Shown piece by piece: positions 44,760-54,300 of a stretch of DNA of 64,000 bases. The notes below the pieces were generated by a model, which was given only the letters and a program-made list of their open reading frames with translations, had not been told where the DNA came from and searched no databases. A program made the position numbers and the translations under genes. Source of the DNA: Limnohabitans radicicola. Its GTDB lineage: Bacteria > Pseudomonadota > Gammaproteobacteria > Burkholderiales > Burkholderiaceae_C. The stretch is from the NCBI RefSeq assembly GCF_014837235.1, contig NZ_JACYFT010000001.1, positions 1,377,688-1,441,687 on the forward strand, written 5' to 3'. How positions within the stretch are numbered: position 1 is the first letter of the stretch; every line of letters starts with the position of its first letter.

Positions 44760-46415
44760 ATGGGGGCTTACGTCAACCCGATTTATCCGTACAAGGCGCC
44801 GACCGACCTGAAGGCCACGCCGCCGCTGCGCAAACCGTTGATCGTCATTGGCGCGGGCCCGGTGGGCCTGGCCGCCGCAGTGGACGCCCGCCTGCAAGGG
44901 CTCGATGTGCTGGTGCTCGACGACGACAAGACCGTCTCGGTCGGCTCGCGTGCCGTTTGCTATGCCAAACGCTCGCTCGAAATCCTCGACCGGCTGGGCA
45001 TTGCCGATCCCGCCTGCCAGCTGGGCGTGAGCTGGAACATCGGCCGCACCTTCCTCGAACAAGACGAGGTCTACCAGTTCAACCTGGTGCCCGACGCGGG
45101 GCACAAGCGCCCGGGCATGATCAACCTGCAGCAGTACCACATCGAGGAAATGCTGATCGCCCGCGCGCTCGAACTCGGTGCCGACATCCGCTGGCAGCAC
45201 AAGGTCACCGCCGTCACCCGCCACGAAGACCACGCCACGCTGACGGTGGAAACACCCGATGGCACCTTCGACATCGAGGCCGACTGGCTGGTGGTGGCCG
45301 ACGGCGCACGCAGCCCGATCCGCCGCCACCTGGGGCTGGACATCGAAGGCCGTGTGTTCCAGGACCGCTTTTTGATCGCCGACGTGATCATGAAGGCCGA
45401 CTACCCCGCCGAGCGCTGGTTCTGGTTCGATCCGCCTTTCCACCCCAACCAGAGCGTGCTGCTGCACAAGCAGAGCAACAACGTCTGGCGCATCGACTTC
45501 CAGCTCGGCTGGGACGCCGACCCCGAAGAAGAAAAAAAACCTGAAAAAGTCATCCCGCGCCTGCAGGCCATGCTGGGCGACGACCGCCCTTTCGAGCTGG
45601 AGTGGGTGAGCATCTACACCTTCCAGTGCCGCCGCATGACCGACTTCCGCCACGGCCGCGTGCTGTTCGTGGGCGACGCGGCGCACCAGGTCTCGCCTTT
45701 TGGCGCACGCGGGGCGAACTCGGGTTTTCAGGACGCGGACGACCTGATGTGGAAACTCGCGCTGGTCATAAAGGGCCAGGCGCCTGACAAACTGCTCGAC
45801 ACCTACGCGCACGACCGCCAGTTCGCGGCCGACGAGAACATCATGAACTCGACGCGCTCGACCGACTTCATCACGCCCAAGAGCCGCACCAGCAAGACTT
45901 TCCGCAACCAGGTGCTGGCGTTGGCCAAACATTACCCATTTGCGCGCAAGCTGGTGAACTCGGGCCGCCTGTCGGTGCCGTCCTTCCTCACGCAGTCCCT
46001 GCTCAACACGCCCGATGCCGACGCCTTTGAGGGCAACATGGTCCCCGGTGCGCCGATGGACGATGCACCTGTGCAGGTCGAAGGGCAAGACGGCTGGCTG
46101 CTCGACCAGGTGGGCAACGGTTTTGCTGCGCTGCTGTTTGCCGATGCCGCACCTTCTGCCGAGGTGCTGGCGCAGCTGCAGACCCTGGCAAATGGGCCGC
46201 TTCCGGTGACCCCGTGGATCGTTTCCCCCCGTGCGCTGGATGTGCGGGGCATGAAGGTCATCGTCGACGCACAGGGCCTGATGGCCAAACGCTACGACGG
46301 CCAGAGCGGAACCACCTACCTGCTGCGTCCTGACCAGCATGTGGCCGCCCGTTGGCGTCAACTGGATGCGGCCAAGATCCAGCAAGCCGTGGCCCGCGCC
46401 ACTTGCCAAGCCTGA
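44760..46415 (+). CDS. FAD-dependent aromatic monooxygenase (MhpA/PheA-like)
   Basis: A 551-residue flavoprotein of the FAD_binding_3 group. FAD motifs are GAGPVGLAAA (near residue 32), DWLVVADGARSPIR and VLFVGDAAHQVSPFGARG. The C-terminal ~130 residues have the thioredoxin-like extension seen in phenol-type hydroxylases. It probably hydroxylates a phenolic acid with NAD(P)H and oxygen. AGGAGA lies before the ATG. DUF2783 and VOC genes follow at 14 and 19 bases. Confidence 0.88.
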   Translation: MGAYVNPIYPYKAPTDLKATPPLRKPLIVIGAGPVGLAAAVDARLQGLDVLVLDDDKTVSVGSRAVCYAKRSLEILDRLGIADPACQLGVSWNIGRTFLEQDEVYQFNLVPDAGHKRPGMINLQQYHIEEMLIARALELGADIRWQHKVTAVTRHEDHATLTVETPDGTFDIEADWLVVADGARSPIRRHLGLDIEGRVFQDRFLIADVIMKADYPAERWFWFDPPFHPNQSVLLHKQSNNVWRIDFQLGWDADPEEEKKPEKVIPRLQAMLGDDRPFELEWVSIYTFQCRRMTDFRHGRVLFVGDAAHQVSPFGARGANSGFQDADDLMWKLALVIKGQAPDKLLDTYAHDRQFAADENIMNSTRSTDFITPKSRTSKTFRNQVLALAKHYPFARKLVNSGRLSVPSFLTQSLLNTPDADAFEGNMVPGAPMDDAPVQVEGQDGWLLDQVGNGFAALLFADAAPSAEVLAQLQTLANGPLPVTPWIVSPRALDVRGMKVIVDAQGLMAKRYDGQSGTTYLLRPDQHVAARWRQLDAAKIQQAVARATCQA

Positions 46416-46429
46416 ACAGGGAGCCTGCG

Positions 46430-46663
46430 ATGAATACCCCATTGCTCAAAACCGATCCTAACTTCCACGAGCCCGGTCGCCGATTCTTTCGCGACTTCTC
46501 GCCCGGCGACGATTTTTACGAAGCCCTGATCGACGCGCACAACGGCCTGAGTGACGAACAAAGCGAAGCGCTCAATGCCCGTTTGATCTTGCTGCTGGCC
46601 AACCACATTGGCGACTTGCGCGTGCTGCGCGAGGCGCTGCAAGCGGCCAAGGCCGCCGCCTGA
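46430..46663 (+). CDS. DUF2783 family protein
   Basis: A 77-residue acidic helical protein with DDFYEALIDAHNGLSDEQSEALNARLILLLANHIGD, quoted here in part as residues 24-60 in two helices. The function is unknown, but the family recurs next to flavin monooxygenases of this type, suggesting an accessory role. GGGAG precedes the ATG. Confidence 0.85.
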   Translation: MNTPLLKTDPNFHEPGRRFFRDFSPGDDFYEALIDAHNGLSDEQSEALNARLILLLANHIGDLRVLREALQAAKAAA

Positions 46664-46682
46664 ATCTTTTGGAGCATTCACC

Positions 46683-47219
46683 ATGAAACTGAGCAAAATC
46701 CACCACGTCGCCTACCGCTGCAAGGACGCCAAGGAAACCGTGGAGTGGTACGTCAAGCACCTGAACATGGACTTTGTGCTGGCGATTGCCGAAGACCTGG
46801 TCCCTTCGACCAAAGCGCCCGATCCTTATATGCACGTCTTCCTCGACGCCGGGCAAGGCAATGTGCTGGCTTTTTTTGAGTTGCCCAACTCGCCCGCCAT
46901 GGGGCGCGATGAAAACACCCCGCCCTGGGTGCAGCACATCGCGTTCGAAGTGGACAGCCTCCAAACGCTCGAAGAGGCCAAACAACGTCTGCTCGATGCG
47001 GGCATCGATGTGGTGGGTCCGACCAACCACACCATCTTCAAGAGCATCTATTTCTTTGACCCCAACGGCCATCGGCTGGAGCTGGCCGTCAACACCGGCA
47101 CGCCCGACATGTACCAGAAGCTCGACGCGTGCAAATGGGACATGCTCAACGAGTGGGCTCAGACCAAGCGCGCACCCAAGCATGCGGCCTGGATGCACGA
47201 GCAGGAATTGACGCACTGA
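46683..47219 (+). CDS. VOC superfamily protein (extradiol dioxygenase/glyoxalase-like)
   Basis: A 178-residue vicinal-oxygen-chelate protein. Potential metal ligands are His in KIHHVAYR, His in VQHIAFEVD and Glu in GHRLELAVN. In this operon it may cleave the ring or isomerise the product of the upstream monooxygenase. A single VOC domain of this size fits both dioxygenases and lyases, so the reaction is unresolved. Last gene of the monooxygenase operon. Confidence 0.87.
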   Translation: MKLSKIHHVAYRCKDAKETVEWYVKHLNMDFVLAIAEDLVPSTKAPDPYMHVFLDAGQGNVLAFFELPNSPAMGRDENTPPWVQHIAFEVDSLQTLEEAKQRLLDAGIDVVGPTNHTIFKSIYFFDPNGHRLELAVNTGTPDMYQKLDACKWDMLNEWAQTKRAPKHAAWMHEQELTH

Positions 47220-47257
47220 GCGTGTGCTTGCGCTGTCGAAGGCGGATCAGCAGCGGT

Positions 47258-48448
47258 TCAATGGCGGCGGTGCAGCCACAGCTGCGCTGCCAGCGCCACC
47301 AGACTGAACGCCAGCATCATCCAGCCCATGTTGACGGCGCCGTCGTGCGGCACCAGACCGATCAGGTAGCCGCCTGTGGCCCCTGTGAGTTGCTGCATCA
47401 GGCCCGCCACGGCGGCGGCCGAACCGGCCAGTGCGGGGATCACGCCGACTGTGCCCGCCAGCGCAGGGGGGTTGAGCAGTCCGTGACCCAAGCCAGTCAG
47501 CAGCAAAGGCAAGGCCACAGCCAGGGGTGAACGGATGCCCGCCAGACCGAGCGCCAGCATCAGCGTGATGCCGCTCAGCGTGAACACCTGGCCCCAGCGC
47601 ATCATGCGGCGCTCGCCTGCGCGGTGGATGATCCGCGCCGTCAGGAAGTTGCCCACGATGTAAGACAGCGGCACCGCCATGATGAACCAGCCAATGCCGT
47701 CGGGCCCGATGCCATAACTGCCCAGCACAATCGGTGCGCCGCCCAGAAAGACATAAAACGCGGCCGTGGTGGCTGCGAGGATCGTCACGTACAGCACAAA
47801 GCTCGGCGCATGCGCCAAGCGTGCATAAGCCTGCAGCATGCCCCGCAGCCCATGGCTGTTGTGCGCGACTTTGGCCGGGCGGTGGTCGGGCAGGCCACGC
47901 CATGCCGCGAGCAGCAGCGCCACTGCAAGGGCGGTGAGCAGCACAAAGTTGGCCTGCCAGCCCAGCCACACATGGATGTGCCCGCCAATCACCGACGCCA
48001 GCGGTGGGCACAAACCCAGCGCCATGCCGATGTAGGCCATCACCCGTGTACGTGCCGGGCCTTCAAACAGGTCTTGCACCATCGAGCGGCCCACCACCAT
48101 GCTGGCCGCGCTGCCCGCGCCTTGCAGCACACGGGCAAGGGTCAGGGTGGTGATGTCGTGCGCGAGCATGGCCATCACCGAGGCCCCGCCCGCGATAGCC
48201 AGGCCCGTGATCAGCATGGCCTTGCGGCCGTGTTGGTCCGACAGTGGGCCGTACACCAGTTGCAGCAGACCATAAGCGATCACGTAGCCGCTGAAAGTCA
48301 GCTGCACATGCGCTTGGTCGGTGCCAAAAATCGTGCCCCATTCCTGCATCGAGGGCAGGCACAGCGTCATGGCCAGCAGGCCAAACGAAATCTGGGCGAG
48401 CAGGTTGGCGATCAGCCAGGGGGAATGCGCCGAGGCCCTGGCCGTCAT
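47258..48448 (-). CDS. Bcr/CflA family MFS drug-resistance transporter
   Basis: A 396-residue 12-helix efflux carrier. The MFS loop VYGPLSDQHGRKAMLITGL after helix 2 and the helix-5 motif GAGSAASMVVGRSMVQDLFEG (from about residue 112) are typical of Bcr. It starts one base after the metW stop, so it reads as the third gene behind the riboswitch-controlled metX-metW pair. That may mean control by methionine/SAM status. Confidence 0.92.
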   Translation of the reverse strand: MTARASAHSPWLIANLLAQISFGLLAMTLCLPSMQEWGTIFGTDQAHVQLTFSGYVIAYGLLQLVYGPLSDQHGRKAMLITGLAIAGGASVMAMLAHDITTLTLARVLQGAGSAASMVVGRSMVQDLFEGPARTRVMAYIGMALGLCPPLASVIGGHIHVWLGWQANFVLLTALAVALLLAAWRGLPDHRPAKVAHNSHGLRGMLQAYARLAHAPSFVLYVTILAATTAAFYVFLGGAPIVLGSYGIGPDGIGWFIMAVPLSYIVGNFLTARIIHRAGERRMMRWGQVFTLSGITLMLALGLAGIRSPLAVALPLLLTGLGHGLLNPPALAGTVGVIPALAGSAAAVAGLMQQLTGATGGYLIGLVPHDGAVNMGWMMLAFSLVALAAQLWLHRRH

Positions 48449-48449
48449 C

Positions 48450-49034
48450 TCAGAGGCGTTGCAACTTGAAGACCGCTGTGCCTGCCATCAGGTTGGGCCA
48501 AAGCCGCACTTCCTGGCCGTGCTGCAGGCCAAACGCGTCGAGGATGCGCAGATCGTTCTTGCGGGCCAGGTCGGCAAAGTCGGCGTAGGTGCCCACGCGG
48601 ATGTTGGGGGTGTCGTACCACTGGTAGGGCAGGCGCTTGGTCACGGGCATGCGGCCACGCAGCACGCTCAGCCGGTTGAACCAGTGCGCGAAGTTGGGGA
48701 AGGCGACGATGCCGATTTGGCCGACGCGAGCGGTCTCGCGCAGCATGACTTCTGCGTTGCGAAGGTGTTGCAGCGTGTCGATCTGCAGCACCACATCAAA
48801 GGACTGGTCGGCAAAGACTTTCAGGCCCTGGTCGAGGTTGAGCTGCAGCACGTTCACGCCGCGCTGGGCGCAGGCCAGCACGTTGGCGTCGTCGAGTTCC
48901 ACGCCGTAGCCGGTGCAGCCATTGTGCTTTTGCAGATAGGCCAGCAGCGCGCCATCGCCACAGCCCAGGTCGAGCACGCGTGCGCCGTGCGGCACCAGGC
49001 GGGCAATGGCTTGCATGATCAGCGGGTCGCTCAT
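48450..49034 (-). CDS. metW: Methionine biosynthesis protein MetW
   Basis: A 194-residue class I methyltransferase-like protein with [16 protein letters not shown] as the SAM-binding motif. MetW works with MetX in homoserine O-acylation in many proteobacteria; its exact role is not fully defined. The ATG overlaps the metX stop (ATGA), a conserved coupling. Confidence 0.96.
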   Translation of the reverse strand: MSDPLIMQAIARLVPHGARVLDLGCGDGALLAYLQKHNGCTGYGVELDDANVLACAQRGVNVLQLNLDQGLKVFADQSFDVVLQIDTLQHLRNAEVMLRETARVGQIGIVAFPNFAHWFNRLSVLRGRMPVTKRLPYQWYDTPNIRVGTYADFADLARKNDLRILDAFGLQHGQEVRLWPNLMAGTAVFKLQRL

Positions 49035-50191
49035 GCGGCACCTCCGGCGGCGGGGGTCAGGCCCTGGGCGATCTGCCCGAAGTAGGCCCGCACCACATTC
49101 ATGTAGCGCGCGTCGTCGAGCAGGAAAGCGTCGTGGCCATGTGGCGCGTCGATCTCGGCGTAGCTCACATCGCGTCGGTTGTCGATCAGGCCTTTGACGA
49201 TTTCTCGGCTGCGCGCAGGCGAGAAGCGCCAGTCGGTGGTGAAGCTGATCAGCAGAAACTTGCAGACGGCCCGCTCCAACGCCTTCGACAGGTCACCGCC
49301 ATGGGCGCGGGCCGGGTCGAAGTAGTCGAGCGCGCGGGTGATCAGCAAATAGGTGTTGGCGTCAAAGTACTCGCTGAACTTGTCGCCCTGGTAGCGCAGG
49401 TAGCTCTCAATCTGGAACTCCACGTCCTGCGTGGAGTACTTGTAGCCGGTCGCGCTGCCTGCGGCGCTGCGCAGTTCACGGCCGAACTTCTCGTTCATCA
49501 CATCGTCGCTGAGGTAGGTGATGTGGCCAATCATTCGGGCGATGCGCAGGCCACGCTTGGGCACCACGCCATGCTCGTAAAAGTGACCGTTGTGGAAGTC
49601 CGGGTCGGTCACGATGGCGCGGCGCGCCACCTCGTTGAAGGCGATGTTCTCAGCGTTCAGGTTGGGGGCGCTGGCCACCACCACCGCGTGCTTCATGCGC
49701 GCGGGGTACTGCAGCGTCCAGCTCAGCGCCTGCATACCGCCCAGGCTGCCGCCCATCACGGCGGCGAGCTGTTCAATGCCCAGAGCGTCGAGCAGACGTG
49801 CCTGGGCGTTGACCCAGTCTTCCACCGTGACCACCGGAAAGTCGGTGCCGTACACGCGGCCCGTGTCGGGGTTCACATGCATGGGGCCGGTGGAGCCAAA
49901 GCAGGAGCCGAGGTTGTTGACGCCAATGACAAAAAAGCGGTCGGTGTCCAGCGGTTTGCCGGGGCCAATCATGTTGTCCCACCAGCCCACATTGTCCGGC
50001 TGGTCGGCGTACACGCCTGCCACATGGTGTGAGGCGTTGAGCGCGTGGCAGATCAGCACCGCGTTGGACTTGTCGGCGTTGAGCGTGCCGTAGGTTTCGT
50101 AGCTGAGCGAGTAGCCACGGATGGACGCACCGCTTTGCAGGGGCAAAGGGGCCTCAAAGGTCATCGACTGTGGCGTGGCAATCAAACGCAT
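49031..50191 (-). CDS. metX: Homoserine O-acyltransferase MetX
   Basis: A 386-residue alpha/beta hydrolase-fold enzyme that acylates homoserine with acetyl- or succinyl-CoA, the first step committed to methionine. The nucleophile elbow is GGSLGGMQ and the late catalytic pair is in [13 protein letters not shown]. Pairing with metW often marks succinyl specificity in proteobacteria, so the acyl donor is left open. A SAM-II-like riboswitch and a terminator precede it. Confidence 0.96.
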   Translation of the reverse strand: MRLIATPQSMTFEAPLPLQSGASIRGYSLSYETYGTLNADKSNAVLICHALNASHHVAGVYADQPDNVGWWDNMIGPGKPLDTDRFFVIGVNNLGSCFGSTGPMHVNPDTGRVYGTDFPVVTVEDWVNAQARLLDALGIEQLAAVMGGSLGGMQALSWTLQYPARMKHAVVVASAPNLNAENIAFNEVARRAIVTDPDFHNGHFYEHGVVPKRGLRIARMIGHITYLSDDVMNEKFGRELRSAAGSATGYKYSTQDVEFQIESYLRYQGDKFSEYFDANTYLLITRALDYFDPARAHGGDLSKALERAVCKFLLISFTTDWRFSPARSREIVKGLIDNRRDVSYAEIDAPHGHDAFLLDDARYMNVVRAYFGQIAQGLTPAAGGAA

Positions 50192-50201
50192 GGCGAAAAT
50201 G

Positions 50202-50236
50202 AAAAAACCCGGTGACGCTCAAGAAGCGATACCGGG
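50202..50236 (-). terminator. Attenuator hairpin between riboswitch and metX
   Basis: On the minus strand, CCCGGT pairs with ACCGGG, an inner CGCTTCTTGAGCG hairpin extends the structure, and six T residues follow. It lies 11 bases before the metX ATG and after the riboswitch, so it can end transcription when SAM is bound. Confidence 0.85.
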
Positions 50237-50246
50237 TCGGGCTCTA

Positions 50247-50314
50247 CCTCTTTAGCTGCATTTTGGAATCCTTGGGATCCCTGCGCCCGCAAGCTGGAGC
50301 AAATCGGCGCAGTG
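50247..50314 (-). ncRNA. SAM-II-like riboswitch (metX leader)
   Basis: On the minus strand the order CTGCGCC, GATTT, CTTGC, GGGCGCAG, AAAATGCAGCTAAAGAGG matches the SAM-II aptamer. P1 is formed by CTGCGCC (50306-50312) and GGCGCAG (50281-50287). The GATTT loop, the TTGC/GCAG pseudoknot pairing and the GCTAAA triple-helix segment are all in place. A GGATCC/GGATTCC hairpin is inserted before the final segment. TATACT at 50317-50322 could be the -10 element. Expected effect is repression of metX-metW-bcr when SAM is plentiful. Confidence 0.82.
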
Positions 50315-50324
50315 CAAGTATAAA

Positions 50325-50888
50325 TCAGCCCCAGCCCGAGAGGGCCAGCGCGCCCAAAATGGCAAAGATCACCGCCGACACGGTGTGCACCAGGCGCAGC
50401 GGCACCCGACGGGTGATCGCGTCGCCTAGCCAGACCACCGGGGCGTTGGCCAGCATCATGCCCAGCGTGGTGCCTGCCACCACCCAGGCCCAGGCCTGGT
50501 ACTGGGCGGCCAGCATGACGGTGGCGATCTGGGTTTTGTCGCCCATTTCGGCCAGGAAAAAAGCCACTACGGTGGTGAGAAACACACCGAAGCGTGGCGC
50601 CTCATCCCCTTCTTCGTCGTCCAGTTTGTCCGGGATCAGCATCCACACCGCCATGGCGATGAACGAGCCGCCCAGCACCCAGCGCAGCACGTCGGGCCCC
50701 AGCACGGTGGTGACCCAGTTGCCCACGGCTCCGGCCAGGCCATGGTTGGCCAGTGTGGCCACCAGGATGCCCAGCACGATGGGCCAGGGTTTGCGAAAAC
50801 GTGCGGCCAGCACCAGCGACAGCAATTGCGTCTTGTCGCCCATTTCGGCCAGGGCGACGATGCCGGTAGAGATCAGGAAGGCTTCCAT
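50325..50888 (-). CDS. GDT1/TMEM165 (UPF0016) family cation transporter
   Basis: A 187-residue inner-membrane protein with two inverted repeats, each holding the signature Glu-x-Gly-Asp-Lys: ALAEMGDKTQLLSLVLA and FLAEMGDKTQIATVMLA. Members transport manganese or calcium, and bacterial homologues export manganese. The start at 50888 (MEAFLISTG) fits homologues; ATGs at 50903 and 50912 are possible. No yybP-ykoY riboswitch was seen in the 66 bases upstream. Confidence 0.88.
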   Translation of the reverse strand: MEAFLISTGIVALAEMGDKTQLLSLVLAARFRKPWPIVLGILVATLANHGLAGAVGNWVTTVLGPDVLRWVLGGSFIAMAVWMLIPDKLDDEEGDEAPRFGVFLTTVVAFFLAEMGDKTQIATVMLAAQYQAWAWVVAGTTLGMMLANAPVVWLGDAITRRVPLRLVHTVSAVIFAILGALALSGWG

Positions 50889-50954
50889 GAAGAATGCAGA
50901 CATGCGAGGCATGCAAAAAGCAAAAGCGCCATCTTAATGGCAGGTCATGCGTGC

Positions 50955-51977
50955 TCAGCGTGCCTGGTTCAGAAGCAGGAGGTATACCAGAGTGGCCAGG
51001 AACAAGGTCTCCAGCACCATCAAGGCCACGGGTTTCCAGCCCACGCTCAGGATGTCCTTGAGGTGGGTTTTGATGCCGATCGCCGCCATGGCGGCCACCA
51101 GAAATGCACGCGACAGAGCATGGCCCGCATCCACCAGCCTGTCGGGCAGGTGTAACAGGCTGTTGGTCAACACCAGCACCACGAACACCACGGCAAACCA
51201 GGGCAGCAGGGGTGGTCGGCTCACGGGGGCATCGCTCGCTGCAGCGTTGGTTGTCCGGGCATGGGCGGCCCGCGTCATCCAGGCCGCCACCATGATCACG
51301 GGCACCAGCATGGCCACGCGCATGAGTTTGACCACCGTAGCCGCATCGCCCGTTGCTTGCCCCATGCTGTAGCCTGCCCCCACCACCTGCGCGACATCAT
51401 GGATGGTGCCGCCCAGAAAGAAGCCCGCCTGCTGTGGATCAAGTCCCAGTCCGCGCACCAGCATTGGGTACAGCACCATGGCGGCGGTGGACAAAGTGCT
51501 CACGCTGATCACCACGAACAGGGTGGCCCGGTCTTTTTGTGGATGGTTGGGAAATGCAGCGGCAATCGCCATGGCAGCCGAAGCCCCGCAAATGCCGACC
51601 GAGCCGCCCGAGAGCAAACCAAAAAAGGGTTTGAAGCCCATCCATTTGGCCACCACGATGCCCAGCACGATGGTGAGTGACACCGTCAGCACCACCATCA
51701 ACACCGAGGGCCAGCCCAGGGCCTGCACCTGGTCGGTGGTGATCTTCAGGCCCAGCAGGGCCACGCCCCAGCGCAGCACCTGACGCGCCACAAACTCGAT
51801 GCCGGGCTTGCAGCGGTTGTCGTCAGAGAGGAAGTTGACGGCCATGCCCAGCAGCAGGGCGAAGAGCATCACCGGTGCGCCGTAGTGTTCGGCCAGAAAC
51901 TGGGCGGCCACCGCCACCACGGCCGCCATTGCAAGTCCCGGCCAAAGCGTGGCACAGCGGGCATACAGGGCACTCAC
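50955..51977 (-). CDS. YeiH/UPF0324 family putative sulfate exporter
   Basis: A 340-residue inner-membrane protein with about ten helices. Family landmarks are VARQVLRWGVALLGLKIT, GGSVGICGASAAMAIAAAF and GGTIHDVAQVVGAGYSMG, the last two shown here as residues near 105 and 190. The start is GTG 51977. The substrate is not established; related proteins have been linked to sulfate or taurine metabolism. Confidence 0.88.
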   Translation of the reverse strand: MSALYARCATLWPGLAMAAVVAVAAQFLAEHYGAPVMLFALLLGMAVNFLSDDNRCKPGIEFVARQVLRWGVALLGLKITTDQVQALGWPSVLMVVLTVSLTIVLGIVVAKWMGFKPFFGLLSGGSVGICGASAAMAIAAAFPNHPQKDRATLFVVISVSTLSTAAMVLYPMLVRGLGLDPQQAGFFLGGTIHDVAQVVGAGYSMGQATGDAATVVKLMRVAMLVPVIMVAAWMTRAAHARTTNAAASDAPVSRPPLLPWFAVVFVVLVLTNSLLHLPDRLVDAGHALSRAFLVAAMAAIGIKTHLKDILSVGWKPVALMVLETLFLATLVYLLLLNQAR

Positions 51978-52002
51978 TTCCCGGACTCCTGGTGGTGCAG
52001 CT

Positions 52003-52989
52003 TCACTGGTTCAGCTGGATGTTGAACTGCTTGACGATGGCGGCGTTGCGGTCGAATTCGGTTTTGACGGACTGGTTCAACTGCTGGATGTTCCAGTCCT
52101 CGGCACCTTCAAATCCTGTGGCAAACATGCGGCCACGGAACTTCGGGTTGAGTGCCACCTGGCGTATGGCTTTGTGGATTTTTTCCTGCACTTCGGCAGG
52201 CACGCCAGAGGCCACGATCACGCCCATCCAGTTCGAAAATTCCAGATCGGGGAAACCCAGTTCGGCCAGAGTCGGTACATCGGGCAGCTGGCTGAGTCGG
52301 GTTTTTGCAGCCACCGCATAAGCCTGCACTTTGCCGGTCGAGATCAAGTTGCGTGAAGTGGCAAAGCCGTCAAACATGACCGGGATCTGTCCACCCATGA
52401 CCTGGGCCAGCGCCGGTGGCGAACCCTGGAACGGCACATGCTGCAGATCCAGCCCCGCCTTCTGGTTGAGGATCATGCCGGCGTAGTGCGAAATGGTGCC
52501 TGGGCTGTAGGAGGCGAAGCCCAGGTTGCCCGGGTTCTTTTTGGCATAGGCCACAAAGCCCTTGAAATCCTTGGCGGGCACGTTGGGCGCGGCAATCATC
52601 ACCAGGTTGCCACGGCCCACAATGCCCACCGGTTTGACGTCCTTGAGCGGGTCAAAGCCACCCTTGAGCACGTGGGGAATTTCGGTCAGAACGTTGCTGG
52701 CGATCATCATGACGGTCTGGCCATCGGCCGGTGCCGCACGCAGGGCCTGCACCCCGATGGCACCACCGGCACCCGGCCGGTTTTCCACCACCACGGGCTG
52801 GCCGATGTCGGCGCTCAGCTGGTCGGCGACCAGGCGGGCGATCACGTCGATGTTGCCACCTGCCGGTGCAGGCACCAGCATCTTGACGGGTTTGTCCGTC
52901 CAGGCCATGGCCGCAGGCATGACGATGCTGCCCAAAAGGGCCATCAGGGTGGCACGGCGAAGCCGGCGTGTGTGCAGGCACAGTGACAT
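52003..52989 (-). CDS. Bug/TctC family periplasmic binding receptor
   Basis: A 328-residue secreted receptor. A basic N-terminus (HTRRLRRA) precedes the signal core, which ends near PAAMAWTDKPVKMLVP. Conserved PAPAGGNIDV, NRPGAGGA and HVPFQGSPPA are present. It lies upstream, on the same strand, as the YeiH gene and next to the AraC regulator, and may serve the BKACE operon 1.3 kb away. Confidence 0.9.
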   Translation of the reverse strand: MSLCLHTRRLRRATLMALLGSIVMPAAMAWTDKPVKMLVPAPAGGNIDVIARLVADQLSADIGQPVVVENRPGAGGAIGVQALRAAPADGQTVMMIASNVLTEIPHVLKGGFDPLKDVKPVGIVGRGNLVMIAAPNVPAKDFKGFVAYAKKNPGNLGFASYSPGTISHYAGMILNQKAGLDLQHVPFQGSPPALAQVMGGQIPVMFDGFATSRNLISTGKVQAYAVAAKTRLSQLPDVPTLAELGFPDLEFSNWMGVIVASGVPAEVQEKIHKAIRQVALNPKFRGRMFATGFEGAEDWNIQQLNQSVKTEFDRNAAIVKQFNIQLNQ

Positions 52990-53122
52990 GTTTTGTCTCC
53001 AGTTGTGGGTGTATCGGGCACCTTGTGCCCATCGGTTGATCGATGGGGCGATTGTTCTCAAAGCCGTCCAAGGTCGCTTATCCAATCGCGACAACTGTTT
53101 ACCTTTGCATGTCACATCGGGT

Positions 53123-54151
53123 TCACACCGATCGGGTTTGTGCGAGGGCCCGTTCGCGCATTTGCGAGGGCGCGCACCCGAATTGCGCGCTGAACCAGCG
53201 GGTAAAGGAGCTGAGGTTGGAATAGCCCAGCTGCTCAGCCACGCGGCCCATGGAATGCGGGGTGTGGGTGATGTAACGCTGGGCCAGTTCACTGCGCACA
53301 TCGTTGAGCACCTCGGAAAAACTCACAGCCTCCTCATCCAGTCGCCGCTGCAGCGTGCGCACATTCATGCCCAGCCCAGAGGCAATCTGATCCACGCTTG
53401 CACGCCCCATCGGCAGCAGCAAATAAACCGAGCGTCGCACATCGTGCACCAACGAGCTTTGCCCACGTTGGGGCATGGCTTCGATGAAGGACTGGGCGTA
53501 ACTGGCCATGGTGGCGTCAGCCCGGGCGTTGGGCCGGTCCATGTCTGTCTTCAGGCAGACCACGCCATTGAAGTCGCTGTTGAAATGCAAGGCACAACCA
53601 AATAGCCGTCGGTGGACCTGCAGATCATTGTTGGCCGGATGGGTGAAATGCACGGCCTGAGGGCGCCAATGTTCACCCAAAATGGCCCGGAAGATCAGCA
53701 TCAGGACCCCGATGGCCATGTCGGTGGACTGCTGCGTGCTGCCAGCGTAGTCACTGATGATTTCCTCGCGGATCAGCGTGGTCTTGCCAACGTCTTCGAT
53801 GTGCATGCCCAGGGATTCGTTGAGCAAATGCCGATATTGCGCGATCACTTGTAGCGCCATGCGCATCGATGACTGGTGCGTGAGCAGCAAGCTGATGGGA
53901 CCAAAGTCTGAAAGCAAACGGGCCTCGGCCATGCGCAGTCCAAACGTGTCGCAACCGCTTTCCCTGGCAGAAATATCCAGGATGCGCAGGGCACTTTCCA
54001 GAGGGATCAACTGTGTCGGCGATGCCAGCATGCGCGGGGTCAGACCGACCTTGCGCAGCATGACCGGAGGATTCAAGCCCAGACGTTTGGCCACTTCGTC
54101 GTAATGCGATAGCACGGCAGCGCGCAGTTGCAATGTATGGCGTGTGCTCAT
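53123..54151 (-). CDS. AraC family transcriptional regulator
   Basis: A 342-residue activator with an N-terminal PF12625-type ligand domain and a C-terminal double HTH (GLGMNVRTLQRRLDEEAVSF and VAEQLGYSNLSSFTRWFSAQ). It is divergent from the quinone-oxidoreductase-led operon 150 bases away and is its probable activator. Such regulators in this order often respond to aromatic or amino-acid derivatives. Confidence 0.92.
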   Translation of the reverse strand: MSTRHTLQLRAAVLSHYDEVAKRLGLNPPVMLRKVGLTPRMLASPTQLIPLESALRILDISARESGCDTFGLRMAEARLLSDFGPISLLLTHQSSMRMALQVIAQYRHLLNESLGMHIEDVGKTTLIREEIISDYAGSTQQSTDMAIGVLMLIFRAILGEHWRPQAVHFTHPANNDLQVHRRLFGCALHFNSDFNGVVCLKTDMDRPNARADATMASYAQSFIEAMPQRGQSSLVHDVRRSVYLLLPMGRASVDQIASGLGMNVRTLQRRLDEEAVSFSEVLNDVRSELAQRYITHTPHSMGRVAEQLGYSNLSSFTRWFSAQFGCAPSQMRERALAQTRSV

Positions 54152-54300
54152 GGAATCTCCTGGGTGAATGCGCCTGCACGGCACGCAAAGGCATGCATGT
54201 CATGAAATGCTAACTGAAAGTCACGGATTGGCAAACAGGATTCGTCCTGTGACCTCTAAATTTCACCATCCACACACATCCAGATACAGGAGACACCCCA

